DNA of 64,000 nt. It comes from Pantoea cypripedii (GTDB lineage Bacteria > Pseudomonadota > Gammaproteobacteria > Enterobacterales > Enterobacteriaceae). The DNA lies in contig NZ_MLJI01000001.1 of NCBI RefSeq assembly GCF_002095535.1, positions 4,102,412 to 4,166,411 of the forward strand, written 5' to 3'. Shown here piece after piece: positions 39,854 through 48,669 of the stretch; position 1 is the stretch's first letter; every line of letters begins with the position of its first letter. The notes under the pieces were generated by a model. The model was not told where the DNA came from. It searched no databases and was given only the letters and a program-made list of their open reading frames with translations. The translations under genes were made by a program, and so were the position numbers.

Positions 39854-41472
39854 CACAACCCATTCTGGAAATGCGCGATCTGCGCATTGAAACCGACCAG
39901 GGCATTCCGCTGGTCCAGAACATTTCACTCAGCCTGAAACCCGGTGAAGTGCTGGGGCTGATTGGCGAATCCGGTGCCGGTAAATCCACCATCGGCCTCG
40001 CCGCGCTGGGCTATGCCCGTGCGGGCTGCCGCATTGCCGGTGGCGAAGTGCGTATCGCCGGGCGCGATATCGTGCCGCTCTCCAGCAAAGAGAAACGCGA
40101 AATTCGTGGCCGCCGCGTAGCCTATGTGGCGCAAAGCGCCGCCGCCGCGTTTAACCCGGCGCTGACCATTGGCAAGCAGGTGTGTGAAGGGCCGATTCGT
40201 CATGGCCTGATGAATGCCGCTGAAGCGCAGGCGTGGGCAGTCACCCTGTTCCGTGCGCTGGATCTGCCGGAGCCAGACACCATCGGCCAGCGCTATCCAC
40301 ATCAGCTGTCCGGCGGCCAGTTGCAACGCGCAATGGCAGCGATGGCGATGTCCTGCAAACCCGATTTGCTGGTGATGGACGAACCGACCACGGCACTGGA
40401 TGTCACCACGCAGATTGAAGTGCTGGTGATGCTGCGCAAGCTGGTACGCGAGTTCAATACCGCCGCGTTGTACATCACCCACGATTTGGCCGTGGTGGCG
40501 CAGATTGCTGACCGCATCATGGTGCTGCGCCAGGGCTGCGAAGTGGAAAGCGGCAGCACCACCGACATTCTGCAAAATCCGCTGGAAAGCTATACCCAGC
40601 GGCTGGTATCGGAACGCGCCCATGCGCTGACGCCGGTCCACGCGGAAAATGTGGCGCAGGGCCAGTTGCTGACGCTGCAAAATCTCTCCACCGGCTACAA
40701 CGGTAAAACCGTGGTGCACGGCGTATCGATGAGCCTCGCCAAAGGCGAAACGCTGGCGATTATTGGCGAGTCGGGCAGTGGCAAAAGCACCCTCGCGCGT
40801 GCGCTGTGCGGCCTGCTGGGCGATACCGCCGGTAACGTCAGCTTTGCTGGCAAGGTACTGGCGAACCGCTATCAGCAACGCGACAAAGAAACGCTGCGTC
40901 GTATTCAGATGATTTATCAGCTGCCGGATGTGGCCCTCAATCCGCGCCAGACCATTCTGGAAGCGATTGGGCGTCCGATCGCCTTCTACTTTGGGCTGGA
41001 TAAACGCCAGGTACGCGCGCGGGTGGAAGAACTGCTGCGGCTGACCGAGCTGCCGCTCACCCTGATTGATCGTTATCCCGCAGCGCTTTCCGGCGGGCAG
41101 AAGCAGCGTGTGTGCATTGCGCGGGCGCTGGCAGCGCAGCCTGAGTTGATTATTTGCGATGAAGCCACCTCGGCTCTCGATCCGCTGGTCGCGGAAGAGG
41201 TGCTGAATCTGCTGCGCCGTTTGCAGGAGCAGCTCGGCCTGTCGTACCTGTTTATCACCCACGACCTCAGCACCGTGAAACGCATCGCGCAACAGGTGGC
41301 GGTGATGTATCAGGGCAACGTGGTGGCGCAGGGGCCGACCGAACAGGTGTTCAGCGCCCCGATGCACAGCTATACCGAAAAACTACTGACCTCGGTGCCG
41401 GAAATGCGCACATCCTGGCTGGATGAAGTGCTGGGTCAGCGTCAGTCAAATGCAATGGCAGGAGCCTCATGA
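39850..41472 (+). CDS. Peptide-type ABC transporter, double ATPase (DppD-DppF fusion)
   Basis: This 540-residue protein carries two complete nucleotide-binding domains. Domain 1 has Walker A GESGAGKSTIG (about 39-49), signature LSGGQLQRAM and Walker B LLVMDEPTTALD. Domain 2 has Walker A GESGSGKSTLAR (about 308-319), signature LSGGQKQRV and LIICDEATSALD. Together they replace the separate DppD and DppF subunits. The gene overlaps the permease upstream and the hydrolase downstream, each by four bases. Confidence 0.94.
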   Translation: MTQPILEMRDLRIETDQGIPLVQNISLSLKPGEVLGLIGESGAGKSTIGLAALGYARAGCRIAGGEVRIAGRDIVPLSSKEKREIRGRRVAYVAQSAAAAFNPALTIGKQVCEGPIRHGLMNAAEAQAWAVTLFRALDLPEPDTIGQRYPHQLSGGQLQRAMAAMAMSCKPDLLVMDEPTTALDVTTQIEVLVMLRKLVREFNTAALYITHDLAVVAQIADRIMVLRQGCEVESGSTTDILQNPLESYTQRLVSERAHALTPVHAENVAQGQLLTLQNLSTGYNGKTVVHGVSMSLAKGETLAIIGESGSGKSTLARALCGLLGDTAGNVSFAGKVLANRYQQRDKETLRRIQMIYQLPDVALNPRQTILEAIGRPIAFYFGLDKRQVRARVEELLRLTELPLTLIDRYPAALSGGQKQRVCIARALAAQPELIICDEATSALDPLVAEEVLNLLRRLQEQLGLSYLFITHDLSTVKRIAQQVAVMYQGNVVAQGPTEQVFSAPMHSYTEKLLTSVPEMRTSWLDEVLGQRQSNAMAGAS

Positions 41473-43490
41473 AAACCCTCGTAACGCAGTTTCCCCACAG
41501 CGTCAGCGTGACGGAACATATCTGGATCACCCTGAAAGATGGCACCCGTCTGGCTGCCCGCATGTGGCTGCCGCTTTCCGCCAGCCAGCAGCCGGTGCCT
41601 GCCATTCTCGAATACATTCCCTATCGCAAGCGCGATGGGACGCGTACCCGCGATGAGCCGATGCACGGCTACTTTGCCGGACAAGGCTACGCGGTGCTGC
41701 GCGTGGATATGCGCGGCAGCGGTGAATCTGATGGCCTGTTGGCTGATGAATATCTGTTGCAGGAACAGGAAGATGCGCTGGAAGTAATCGACTGGATCAG
41801 CCAGCAGAACTGGTGCAACGGCGCAGTCGGCATGATGGGCAAATCCTGGGGTGGGTTTAACTGCCTGCAACTGGCTGCCCGTCGCCCACCGGCATTGAAA
41901 GCGATCATCACCGTGTGCTCCACCGACGATCGTTATAACGACGATATCCACTACAAAGGCGGCTGCCTGCTGAATGACAACCTGTGGTGGGGCGGCATTA
42001 TGCTGGCCTATCAAAGCCGTCCGCAGGACCCGCAGCTGGTGGGCGATAGCTGGTATCAGGACTGGCTCAATCGTCTGGAAAACATGCCGTTTTTCCCGGC
42101 GCTGTGGATGGATCATCCGCTGAAAGATGCCTACTGGAAACACGGTTCGGTCGGGGAAGACTGGGCGGCAATTCAGTGTCCGGTGATGGCGGTCGGCGGC
42201 TGGGCCGACTCCTACAGCAACGCGGTGTTCCGTCTGATGGACAACCTTGACGTGCCGCGTAAGGCAATCATCGGCCCGTGGGCGCATATCTATCCGCAGG
42301 ATGGCACGCCGGAACCGGCCATTGGTTTCCTGCAGGAAGCAGTAACCTGGTGGGACCACTGGCTGAAGCAGGTGGATAATGACGCGCTGGCCGGTCCACG
42401 CGTGCAGGCATGGCTGAACGACAGTCAGCGTCCGGGTTCGCAGCGTCCGCAGGCGTTTGGTGAGTGGATCGCCATCGACGGGGATACCGACGAAGTGACC
42501 AAAGCGCAACGCTGGCATTTACAGCCCAGTACCCTTGCCCCGACACCACTGGAGCAGGACAGCTGGCAGGCCATCTGTACCCAGCAAAACCACGGGCTGT
42601 TTGCCGGGGAGTGGATGGGCGCGGGCGTGCTGGGTGAAAGCCCGAGCGACCAGCGGATGGACGATGGCCTGGCGGAGAGCTTTGACAGCGCGCCGCTCAA
42701 CGAAAGCCTGAGCATCTACGGCTTCCCGCAGTTCAGCGTCAAACTCAGCAGCGATAAACCGGCGGCGATGCTGTACGTGCGTTTGTCCGATGTCGCGCCC
42801 GACGGGGCATCAACCCGCGTAACCCACGGCTGGGTCAACCTCAGCCATTTGCAGGGACAGGATAAAAACGTGCCGCTGACGCCGGGTGAAACGGTGGATG
42901 TGCAGGTGCAGCTGGACGGCATCGCCTGGCGTTTTGCCGCCGGACATCGTCTGCGCATCTCGCTGGCGACCACCTTCTGGCCGATGATTTGGCCGATGGC
43001 GGAAATGGCGACGTTGCAGGTGAATCTGGCCAGCGCCGCGCTCGATCTGCCGGTATGCCGCCAGGTGTCACCGATTGCCGGGCCGAATCCACAACCGGCT
43101 ACCGCCGCCAATACGCCGCTGACCCTGCTGTCACCGGGGCGTGTCGAGCGTGAGCTGCGTTATGACGTGGTGAATGACAGCTGGCAAAGCGTGACACACG
43201 GCATCGGCGGGGTGTTTGGCGAGGGGGTCTATCGTTTCGACGATATCGATACCACCGTCGATCACAGCCTGCGTCGTCAGCTGACCGTGCATAACCAGGA
43301 CCCGCTGTCCGCTCATTATCTGCTGACGCAAAGCATGAAGATCGGGCGCGAAGGCTGGTGGACGGAAACCGATATCGTGCTGGAGATGCGCAGTGATCTG
43401 ACGCATTTCATCATCAGCGGTGAGATGAAGGTGCAGCACAACGGCGAAACGGTATGTACGAAGCAGTGGGATCGACGCATTAAACGTTAA
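41469..43490 (+). CDS. CocE/NonD-family hydrolase (X-Pro dipeptidyl-peptidase S15 type)
   Basis: This 673-residue alpha/beta hydrolase has the nucleophile elbow GKSWGG with S126, the LEYIPYRKRDGTRTRDE and VDMRGSGESDG stretches of the CocE/S15 family, and a C-terminal jelly-roll domain (PAAMLYVRLSDVAPDG; FAAGHRLRISLATTFWP) as in X-Pro dipeptidyl peptidases and cocaine esterase. It has no signal peptide, so it should act on the imported substrate in the cytoplasm. It is the last gene of the ABC operon (ATGA overlap), implying that the transported compound is an ester or amide. The exact substrate is unknown. Confidence 0.9.
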   Translation: MKTLVTQFPHSVSVTEHIWITLKDGTRLAARMWLPLSASQQPVPAILEYIPYRKRDGTRTRDEPMHGYFAGQGYAVLRVDMRGSGESDGLLADEYLLQEQEDALEVIDWISQQNWCNGAVGMMGKSWGGFNCLQLAARRPPALKAIITVCSTDDRYNDDIHYKGGCLLNDNLWWGGIMLAYQSRPQDPQLVGDSWYQDWLNRLENMPFFPALWMDHPLKDAYWKHGSVGEDWAAIQCPVMAVGGWADSYSNAVFRLMDNLDVPRKAIIGPWAHIYPQDGTPEPAIGFLQEAVTWWDHWLKQVDNDALAGPRVQAWLNDSQRPGSQRPQAFGEWIAIDGDTDEVTKAQRWHLQPSTLAPTPLEQDSWQAICTQQNHGLFAGEWMGAGVLGESPSDQRMDDGLAESFDSAPLNESLSIYGFPQFSVKLSSDKPAAMLYVRLSDVAPDGASTRVTHGWVNLSHLQGQDKNVPLTPGETVDVQVQLDGIAWRFAAGHRLRISLATTFWPMIWPMAEMATLQVNLASAALDLPVCRQVSPIAGPNPQPATAANTPLTLLSPGRVERELRYDVVNDSWQSVTHGIGGVFGEGVYRFDDIDTTVDHSLRRQLTVHNQDPLSAHYLLTQSMKIGREGWWTETDIVLEMRSDLTHFIISGEMKVQHNGETVCTKQWDRRIKR

Positions 43491-43522
43491 CAAAACCGCG
43501 CCGTTACAGGCCACACCAGGCC

Positions 43523-43544
43523 GTAGCGGCGCGATTTATCGCGC
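43523..43544 (+). repeat. Single REP-like unit between cocE-type gene and iolB
   Basis: One GTAG-palindrome unit in plus orientation ends two bases before the iolB stop codon. A degenerate left partner, GCGCCGTTAC, ends 16 bases upstream. Both lie between convergent genes. Confidence 0.8.
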
Positions 43545-43546
43545 AA

Positions 43547-44362
43547 TCAGGAACGCGGATACTTATCGCTATTCACCCAGGCGTGATCTTTCTCCCAGGT
43601 AAATTTCCACAGACGAACCGGCCCCGCCATCACGTTGAGATAATAATTGTCATACCCCGCCAGCGTCGCCACCGGATGGTAGCCACGCGGCACCGTGACC
43701 ACATCGCGGTTATACGGTGCCAGGCATTCGTCCAGCGAACGGTCGTCGGTGTACACGCGCTGCATGGCGAAACCGGGCTCCGGATCGAAACGATGATAAT
43801 ACGTCTCTTCCAGATAGGTTTCGTCCGGGCTGTCTTTCTGATCGTGCTTGTGGCTCGGATAAGAACTGGTTGCCCCTTCGTCGGTGTAAACTTCCACCAC
43901 CAGCAGGCTATCAGCCGGTTTGTTGTCCGGCAGAATGTTATGCACCAGGCGCTGGTTGCGTCCCTTACCACGATGCTCGACCCCGACATCTTCCGGCGCA
44001 ATCAGGCGCGCTGGCAGATTGCCCTGGCTGGGGGCGTTACACACCGCCAGCTCCAGATCGCTATCGGCGTAGACTTCCACCTCATCGTTATGCGGCACAT
44101 AAACCGAATAAGGCGGAATCCGCTCGAAGGGTGACAAACGCTTGCCCAGATTCGGGAACTCAGCATGACGGGTTTTTACCGAGGCAAAGCCCGCCACCAG
44201 CACCAGACACAGCTCTTTATCAGCGCTGGCAAGCCGAAGAGTTTGGCCTTTTTTCAGCAGATACGCATCAAAGCCCACGTATCCCCAACCGGCACTTTCC
44301 GGCGTGACATGCTGGATACGGCCATTGCTGTCTGGCTGCTGCGCTTTCGCAAGTAGTGACAT
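43547..44362 (-). CDS. iolB: IolB, 5-deoxy-glucuronate isomerase
   Basis: This 271-residue cupin-fold enzyme isomerises 5-deoxyglucuronic acid to 5-dehydro-2-deoxygluconate, step 4. Metal ligands are expected in the YPSHKHDQ and ETYYHRF stretches. The PRGYHPVATLAGYDNYYLNVMAG region near the C terminus is typical of the family. It follows iolA by 11 bases, forming an iolA-iolB operon on the minus strand. Confidence 0.93.
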   Translation of the reverse strand: MSLLAKAQQPDSNGRIQHVTPESAGWGYVGFDAYLLKKGQTLRLASADKELCLVLVAGFASVKTRHAEFPNLGKRLSPFERIPPYSVYVPHNDEVEVYADSDLELAVCNAPSQGNLPARLIAPEDVGVEHRGKGRNQRLVHNILPDNKPADSLLVVEVYTDEGATSSYPSHKHDQKDSPDETYLEETYYHRFDPEPGFAMQRVYTDDRSLDECLAPYNRDVVTVPRGYHPVATLAGYDNYYLNVMAGPVRLWKFTWEKDHAWVNSDKYPRS

Positions 44363-44373
44363 CCCAATTCTCC

Positions 44374-45879
44374 TTAACCCAGAGTCGGCATGCTGAACTC
44401 AGAGACCGTCTGCTGACCGCTCGGCCAGCGCACGGTGGCAGTTTTCATGCGGGTGTAGAAACGCACGCCATCCGGCCCGTGGACATTCAGCGCACCAAAC
44501 ACCGAACGTTTCCAGCCACCGAAGCTGTGGAAGGCCATCGGCACCGGAACCGGTACGTTGACGCCGACCATGCCCGCTTCCACATCCTGCACAAACTCAC
44601 GCGCGGTGTGGCCGTTGCTGGTAAAGATGGCGCTGCCATTGCCGAATTCATGGCTGTTCACAAGTTGCAGCGCGCTGCTGAAATCCGGGGAACGCATGAT
44701 GCTCAGTACCGGTCCGAAGATCTCTTCGCGCCAGATGGTCATCTCTGAGGTTACGTTGTCGAACAGCGTGCCGCCCACGTAGTAACCTTCTGCATGGCCT
44801 GGCACCTGATAGTTACGGCCATCGACCACCAGTTTCGCGCCTTCCTGCTCACCTTTGTCGATGTAGCCCAGCACTTTTTTCTGGTGCGCGGCAGACACCA
44901 CCGGCCCCATTTCATTCTCTTCGGCACCTTTCTGGATACCCGGTCCGACGCGCAGCGCTTTGATCAGCGGGGTCAGACGAGCGATCAGTTTGTCGGCCGT
45001 ACCCTCACCCACCGCCACCACGACAGGCAGTGCCATGCAACGCTCACCGGCAGAACCAAAAGCGCCGCCCATGATGGCATTCACCGTGGCATCCAGATCG
45101 GCATCCGGCATCACGATGGCGTGGTTTTTCGCGGCACCAAACGCCTGAACACGTTTGCCATGCGCACTGGCAGTTTTGTAGATATGTTCTGCCACGCCGG
45201 AAGAACCGACGAAGCTCACCGCCGCCACGCGCGGATCTTTATACAGTTGCTCGGCATCTTCGTTGGAAGAGTGGACCACGTTGAACACGCCATCCGGCAG
45301 GCCCGCTTCTTTCAGCAGCTCCGCCATACGCACCGAAGCGGAGGGGTCCAGCGCCGGTGGCTTGAGAATAAAGGTGTTACCGCAGGCCAGTGCGATCGGG
45401 AACATCCACAGCGGCACCATCGCCGGGAAGTTAAATGGGGTAATACCCGCTACCACACCCACCGGCTGCATCAGTGAGTAGCTGTCTACGCCGCCACCCA
45501 CGTTTGGCGAGTTTTCGCCTTTAATCAGATGCGGAATGCCGCAGGCAAATTCGATCACTTCAATGCCGCGCGTCAGCTCACCCAGCGCATCGGACCAGAC
45601 TTTGCCGTGCTCGGAGACGATCAGCGCCGCCAGCTCCTCACGGTGCTGTTCCATCAGCGCTTTAAAGTTGAACATCACGCGGGCACGACGCAGCGGGGAG
45701 GTTTTGGACCATTCCGGGAATGCCGCATGAGCGACTTCAATCGCTTTAGCGACTTCATCTGAGGTGCTCTGCGTCAGTTCACGCACCACTTTGCCGGTCG
45801 CCGGATCGTACACCGGAATAGTTTCATTGCTGGCGCTGTGGGTAATCTGGCCGCCGATAAAGTTTCCTACGATGTTCAT
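44374..45879 (-). CDS. iolA: IolA, (methyl)malonate-semialdehyde dehydrogenase (CoA-acylating)
   Basis: This 501-residue aldehyde dehydrogenase converts malonic semialdehyde to acetyl-CoA, the last step of inositol breakdown. The catalytic cysteine lies in GSAGERCMALPVVVAVG, and cofactor-binding stretches include TPFNFPAMVPLWMFP. The absence of the usual ALDH general-base glutamate and the CoA-dependent reaction are family traits. It heads the iolA-iolB operon and is divergent from the iolI-like gene. Confidence 0.93.
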   Translation of the reverse strand: MNIVGNFIGGQITHSASNETIPVYDPATGKVVRELTQSTSDEVAKAIEVAHAAFPEWSKTSPLRRARVMFNFKALMEQHREELAALIVSEHGKVWSDALGELTRGIEVIEFACGIPHLIKGENSPNVGGGVDSYSLMQPVGVVAGITPFNFPAMVPLWMFPIALACGNTFILKPPALDPSASVRMAELLKEAGLPDGVFNVVHSSNEDAEQLYKDPRVAAVSFVGSSGVAEHIYKTASAHGKRVQAFGAAKNHAIVMPDADLDATVNAIMGGAFGSAGERCMALPVVVAVGEGTADKLIARLTPLIKALRVGPGIQKGAEENEMGPVVSAAHQKKVLGYIDKGEQEGAKLVVDGRNYQVPGHAEGYYVGGTLFDNVTSEMTIWREEIFGPVLSIMRSPDFSSALQLVNSHEFGNGSAIFTSNGHTAREFVQDVEAGMVGVNVPVPVPMAFHSFGGWKRSVFGALNVHGPDGVRFYTRMKTATVRWPSGQQTVSEFSMPTLG

Positions 45880-46173
45880 GTCGTTGCCTCTTTAATGTGT
45901 AAACCCGCGAGAACGAAAAAGCATGGTATGAAGCTATTACAGTGAAATAAATTTTTCAAATACTTATTTTTGGAAAATTTCCTTTTAGCGGACTGGATCG
46001 CATTTTCCTGCCTATGGCATCCCGACATCACGCCACACCTGGACATTAAACAAAACGAAAAATGAAATTTTTGCGAGGAAGATCCAATATCTGAAGTTTC
46101 ATAATTCACTAACAATGAAATAAATGTTCTCTTTAGCACCATCTTACCCGCACCCCATTACAGGAGCCGTCAC
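45880..46173. promoter_or_regulatory. Divergent iolA-iolI control region with IolR-like motifs
   Basis: This 294-base AT-rich gap contains TGAAA-N6-TTTCA at 45943-45958, the palindrome GGAAAATTTCC at 45972-45982, ATGAAATTTT at 46062-46071, and TTTCAT at 46097-46102 facing ATGAAA at 46115-46120. The same motif family occurs at the iolD-iolC and iolR promoters, so joint control is likely. No gene is seen. Confidence 0.6.
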
Positions 46174-46989
46174 ATGGCCATCGATCCCACCCGTTTCTGT
46201 ATTAACCGTAAAATTGCCCCGACGCTGTCGCTGGAAGCTTTTTTCCAGCTGGTGCAGCGTCTGGGTTTAAACAAAGTGGAACTGCGTAACGATATGCCGG
46301 GCGGCAGGGTGACGGATGATCTGAGCGTGGCGCAGCTGCGCGCGTTGACCGACAAATATCACATCGAAATCGAAACCATTAACGCGCTCTATCCGTTCAA
46401 CCGTCCTGATGACGCGCTGCTGGCCAAAGCCGAAGCCCTGTTGCAGGAAGCCCAGCAAATTGGCGCGAAAGCACTGGTGATGTGTCCGCTGAATGAAGGC
46501 ATCGCCATTGCCCCGGAACAGACGCTGGCAGCGCTGCAAACCCTTGCTCCACGCTTTGCCCATTATGGCATCCAGGGGCTGGTGGAGCCGCTCGGCTTCC
46601 CGGTCAGCTCCTTACGTTCCGCCGTGCAGACGCAGCAGCTCATTCGTGATGCGCAGGTGCCGTTCAAACTGCTGCTGGATACGTTCCATCATCATTTGTA
46701 CGAAAACGCGGAGCAGGAGTTCCCGCAGGAGATTGATGTTAACCAGATTGGCCTGGTGCATCTGTCTGGCGTGGAAGATACGCGCCCGACCGATCAACTC
46801 ACCGATGAACAACGCATCATGCTGAGTAATAACGATGTGCTAAACAGCGTGGCCCAGGTGAAACGCCTGGAGATGCTGGGTTACAAAGGCATCTACGCCT
46901 TTGAACCCTTCTCGTCTGAGCTGGAGAACTGGAGCGCCAAAGATATCGAACGTGAAATCCGCGCCAGTATTGAATTGCTGCAAGCCTGA
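46174..46989 (+). CDS. iolI: IolI-like sugar phosphate isomerase/epimerase (TIM barrel)
   Basis: This 271-residue AP-endonuclease-2-type TIM barrel is the fold of IolI/IolH. The VELRNDMPGG, GLVEPLGFP, LLLDTFHHHLYE and VHLSGVEDTRP blocks carry the expected metal-binding Glu, Asp and His residues. IolI interconverts inosose isomers (2-keto- and 1-keto-inositol), letting the pathway take in D-chiro-inositol (family knowledge). It is divergent from iolA and has its own terminator. The exact role within this fold family is uncertain, so the symbol is by context. Confidence 0.75.
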   Translation: MAIDPTRFCINRKIAPTLSLEAFFQLVQRLGLNKVELRNDMPGGRVTDDLSVAQLRALTDKYHIEIETINALYPFNRPDDALLAKAEALLQEAQQIGAKALVMCPLNEGIAIAPEQTLAALQTLAPRFAHYGIQGLVEPLGFPVSSLRSAVQTQQLIRDAQVPFKLLLDTFHHHLYENAEQEFPQEIDVNQIGLVHLSGVEDTRPTDQLTDEQRIMLSNNDVLNSVAQVKRLEMLGYKGIYAFEPFSSELENWSAKDIEREIRASIELLQA

Positions 46990-47064
46990 TTGAAAACGGG
47001 GGCCACTGTCCATCGCCCCCCTGCCAGACCCTTATCTGTGTCAATGACACAATTTGTTGTATTT

Positions 47065-47088
47065 GGCCTCGGTCGGAGGCCTTTCTTT
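47065..47088 (+). terminator. Intrinsic terminator after iolI-like gene
   Basis: A 6-bp stem, GGCCTC with GAGGCC and loop GGTCG, is followed by TTTCTTT, about 75 bases after the stop codon. It ends the right border of the iol island. Confidence 0.8.
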
Positions 47089-47104
47089 CCCCGTCATACT
47101 TTAA

Positions 47105-47207
47105 GCCGCAGGTGCGTTGGCTGCGCTCGCGCACCCCAGTCACTTACAACTGTAAGCTCCTGGGGATTCACTCCCTTGCCGCCTTCCTGCAACTTAAATT
47201 ATTTAGG
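47105..47207. repeat. Enterobacterial intergenic repeat overlapping the yhhS 3' end
   Basis: This roughly 100-base element holds a stem, CCCCAG (47134-47139) with CTGGGG (47160-47165), enclosing CTTAC-AACT-GTAAG. After it come GATTCACTCCCTTGCCGCC and a tail with AATTATTTAGGGG. I recognise the layout as a dispersed intergenic repeat of enterics, seen in many genomes, with no assigned function. Its last bases contain the stop codon of the MFS gene. Confidence 0.65.
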
Positions 47208-48431
47208 GGAAATGTCTATTTCGGGTTCGGGTTCGGGTTCGGAAACCTGCTTTTGACTCATCCGCAGCGTACACACCAGCGCCAGACACACCAGCAACGC
47301 GGTGAGGAAATAGACCAGCGGCACTCCGGCGAAACTCATGATGAAACCGGCGATCGGCCCGGTGATCCCCAGCGATAAATCCATAAACGCCGTATAGGTT
47401 GCCAGCGCGCTCCCCTGATTCTGCTGCGGCACCACTTTTACCGCCACCACACCAATCGCCGGGAACACCAGCGAGAAACCTGCGCCGGTAAAAAATGCCC
47501 CGACTTTTGCCATCCAGGGATCGAACGAACCTGCCACCAGGAACAGGCCCACGGCTTCCACCGCAAAACAGATGCTGGCGACCCGTAAGCCACCGAGACG
47601 ATTGATGGCGTTGGGAAACAGCAGACGCGTACCGACAAACGCTGCGCTGAACAGCGTCAGCGCGAACGCGGCACCATCCCAGCCTTTATCCTGATAAAAC
47701 AGGGTGATAAAGGTCGCGATCACGCCAAACCCTGCCGACCCCATAGCCAGAATCAGGCCAAAGCCATAAATTTTCCCCAGCACATCACGAAATGGCAGTG
47801 GTTTGGCTTTGCTGCCTTTCACCGGCGCACGCGGCAGCGCCAGCGCAATCGCCAGCACGCAAATGGCGATAATGATACCGGACAGCAACAACAACCCACC
47901 GGCGCGGAAAATCACCACCCCAAGCGGGGCACCGATTGCCATCGCCCCGTAGGTGACGATGCCGTTCCAGGAAATCACCCGGCCAATATGCAGCGAGCCG
48001 ACGCGCGCCACGCCCCATAGCGAAGTACCGGTGCCGGAGAAACTTTGCCCGACACCGAGGATCACGCGGCCCAGGCATAGCAGCCCGAGGCTCAGCACCG
48101 ACCAGCTTTCGGTCAGCGCCGACAGCAGAATGCACAAGCCACTGAGGAAACAGCCGCATAGCCCGAGCACCACCACTTTTTTCGGTCCCCATTGATCGGC
48201 GTAACGTCCGGCATGGGGGCGGCTTAACAGGGTGGCAAGATATTGCAGGCTAATCACCAGCCCAGCCCAGAAGGCGCTGTAGCCGAGTCCGTCATGGACA
48301 AAACCCGGCAGCACCGCCAGCGGCAGGCCGATGGTGAGATAGCTGGCAAAATTGAACATCACGATGGAGAGGATCAGTAAATTCAGACGGAAAGGCGTTA
48401 AAGCTGGTTCCGTGGCAGGCAGGTCAGGCAT
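47199..48431 (-). CDS. yhhS: YhhS-type MFS transporter
   Basis: This 410-residue transporter of the major facilitator superfamily has twelve predicted helices and is close to E. coli YhhS along its whole length, from SIVMFNFASYLTIGLPLAVLP to the VPQQNQGSALATYTAFMDLSLG region. YhhS is a poorly characterised exporter linked to herbicide or arabinose efflux (family knowledge, low certainty). The C terminus ends in a Glu-Pro repeat encoded by a hexanucleotide repeat and takes its stop from the neighbouring intergenic repeat, so the tail may vary between strains. Confidence 0.85.
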   Translation of the reverse strand: MPDLPATEPALTPFRLNLLILSIVMFNFASYLTIGLPLAVLPGFVHDGLGYSAFWAGLVISLQYLATLLSRPHAGRYADQWGPKKVVVLGLCGCFLSGLCILLSALTESWSVLSLGLLCLGRVILGVGQSFSGTGTSLWGVARVGSLHIGRVISWNGIVTYGAMAIGAPLGVVIFRAGGLLLLSGIIIAICVLAIALALPRAPVKGSKAKPLPFRDVLGKIYGFGLILAMGSAGFGVIATFITLFYQDKGWDGAAFALTLFSAAFVGTRLLFPNAINRLGGLRVASICFAVEAVGLFLVAGSFDPWMAKVGAFFTGAGFSLVFPAIGVVAVKVVPQQNQGSALATYTAFMDLSLGITGPIAGFIMSFAGVPLVYFLTALLVCLALVCTLRMSQKQVSEPEPEPEIDISPK

Positions 48432-48594
48432 GAGTGAGTGCGCTCGTGTTTGACGAATTTTTTATAATCGAACGGTAACTATACGCTTTTTCGCCTGCTG
48501 CGCATCATAGTCTCTGATGATATTTGGTCATCTTTCCGTCATATCTCCGCCGTAGACTCGCCGCCAATGAAATCCCAAAGAGGATAACAATCTG

Positions 48595-48669
48595 ATGACG
48601 CTCCTGATAAACCATCGGGTGCGCGTGGCGTATGCCGACTCCCTGCTGCTGGCGGGAGGTGGCCGATGA
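48595..48669 (+). CDS. Possible 24-codon leader ORF before the ABC ATPase
   Basis: An ATG at 48595 with AGGATAA about eight bases upstream opens a 24-residue frame (starting MTLLINHRVRV) that ends in a TGA overlapping the ATPase start (ATGA). The arrangement would couple translation of the transporter to this leader. There is no recognised homologue and it may be chance, but it shares the overlap style of the downstream genes. Confidence 0.35.
   Translation: MTLLINHRVRVAYADSLLLAGGGR

Noticed and set aside
38765..39928. 387-codon frame antisense to the permease genes
   Set aside because: It mirrors the well-supported dppB/dppC-like genes on the other strand; its composition (Gln/His/Asp-rich) is typical of a shadow frame.
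39925..41367. 480-codon frame antisense to the double ATPase
   Set aside because: Shadow of an unmistakable ABC ATPase gene.
41442..42518. 358-codon frame antisense to the CocE-type gene
   Set aside because: Shadow of the hydrolase gene; no domain pattern.
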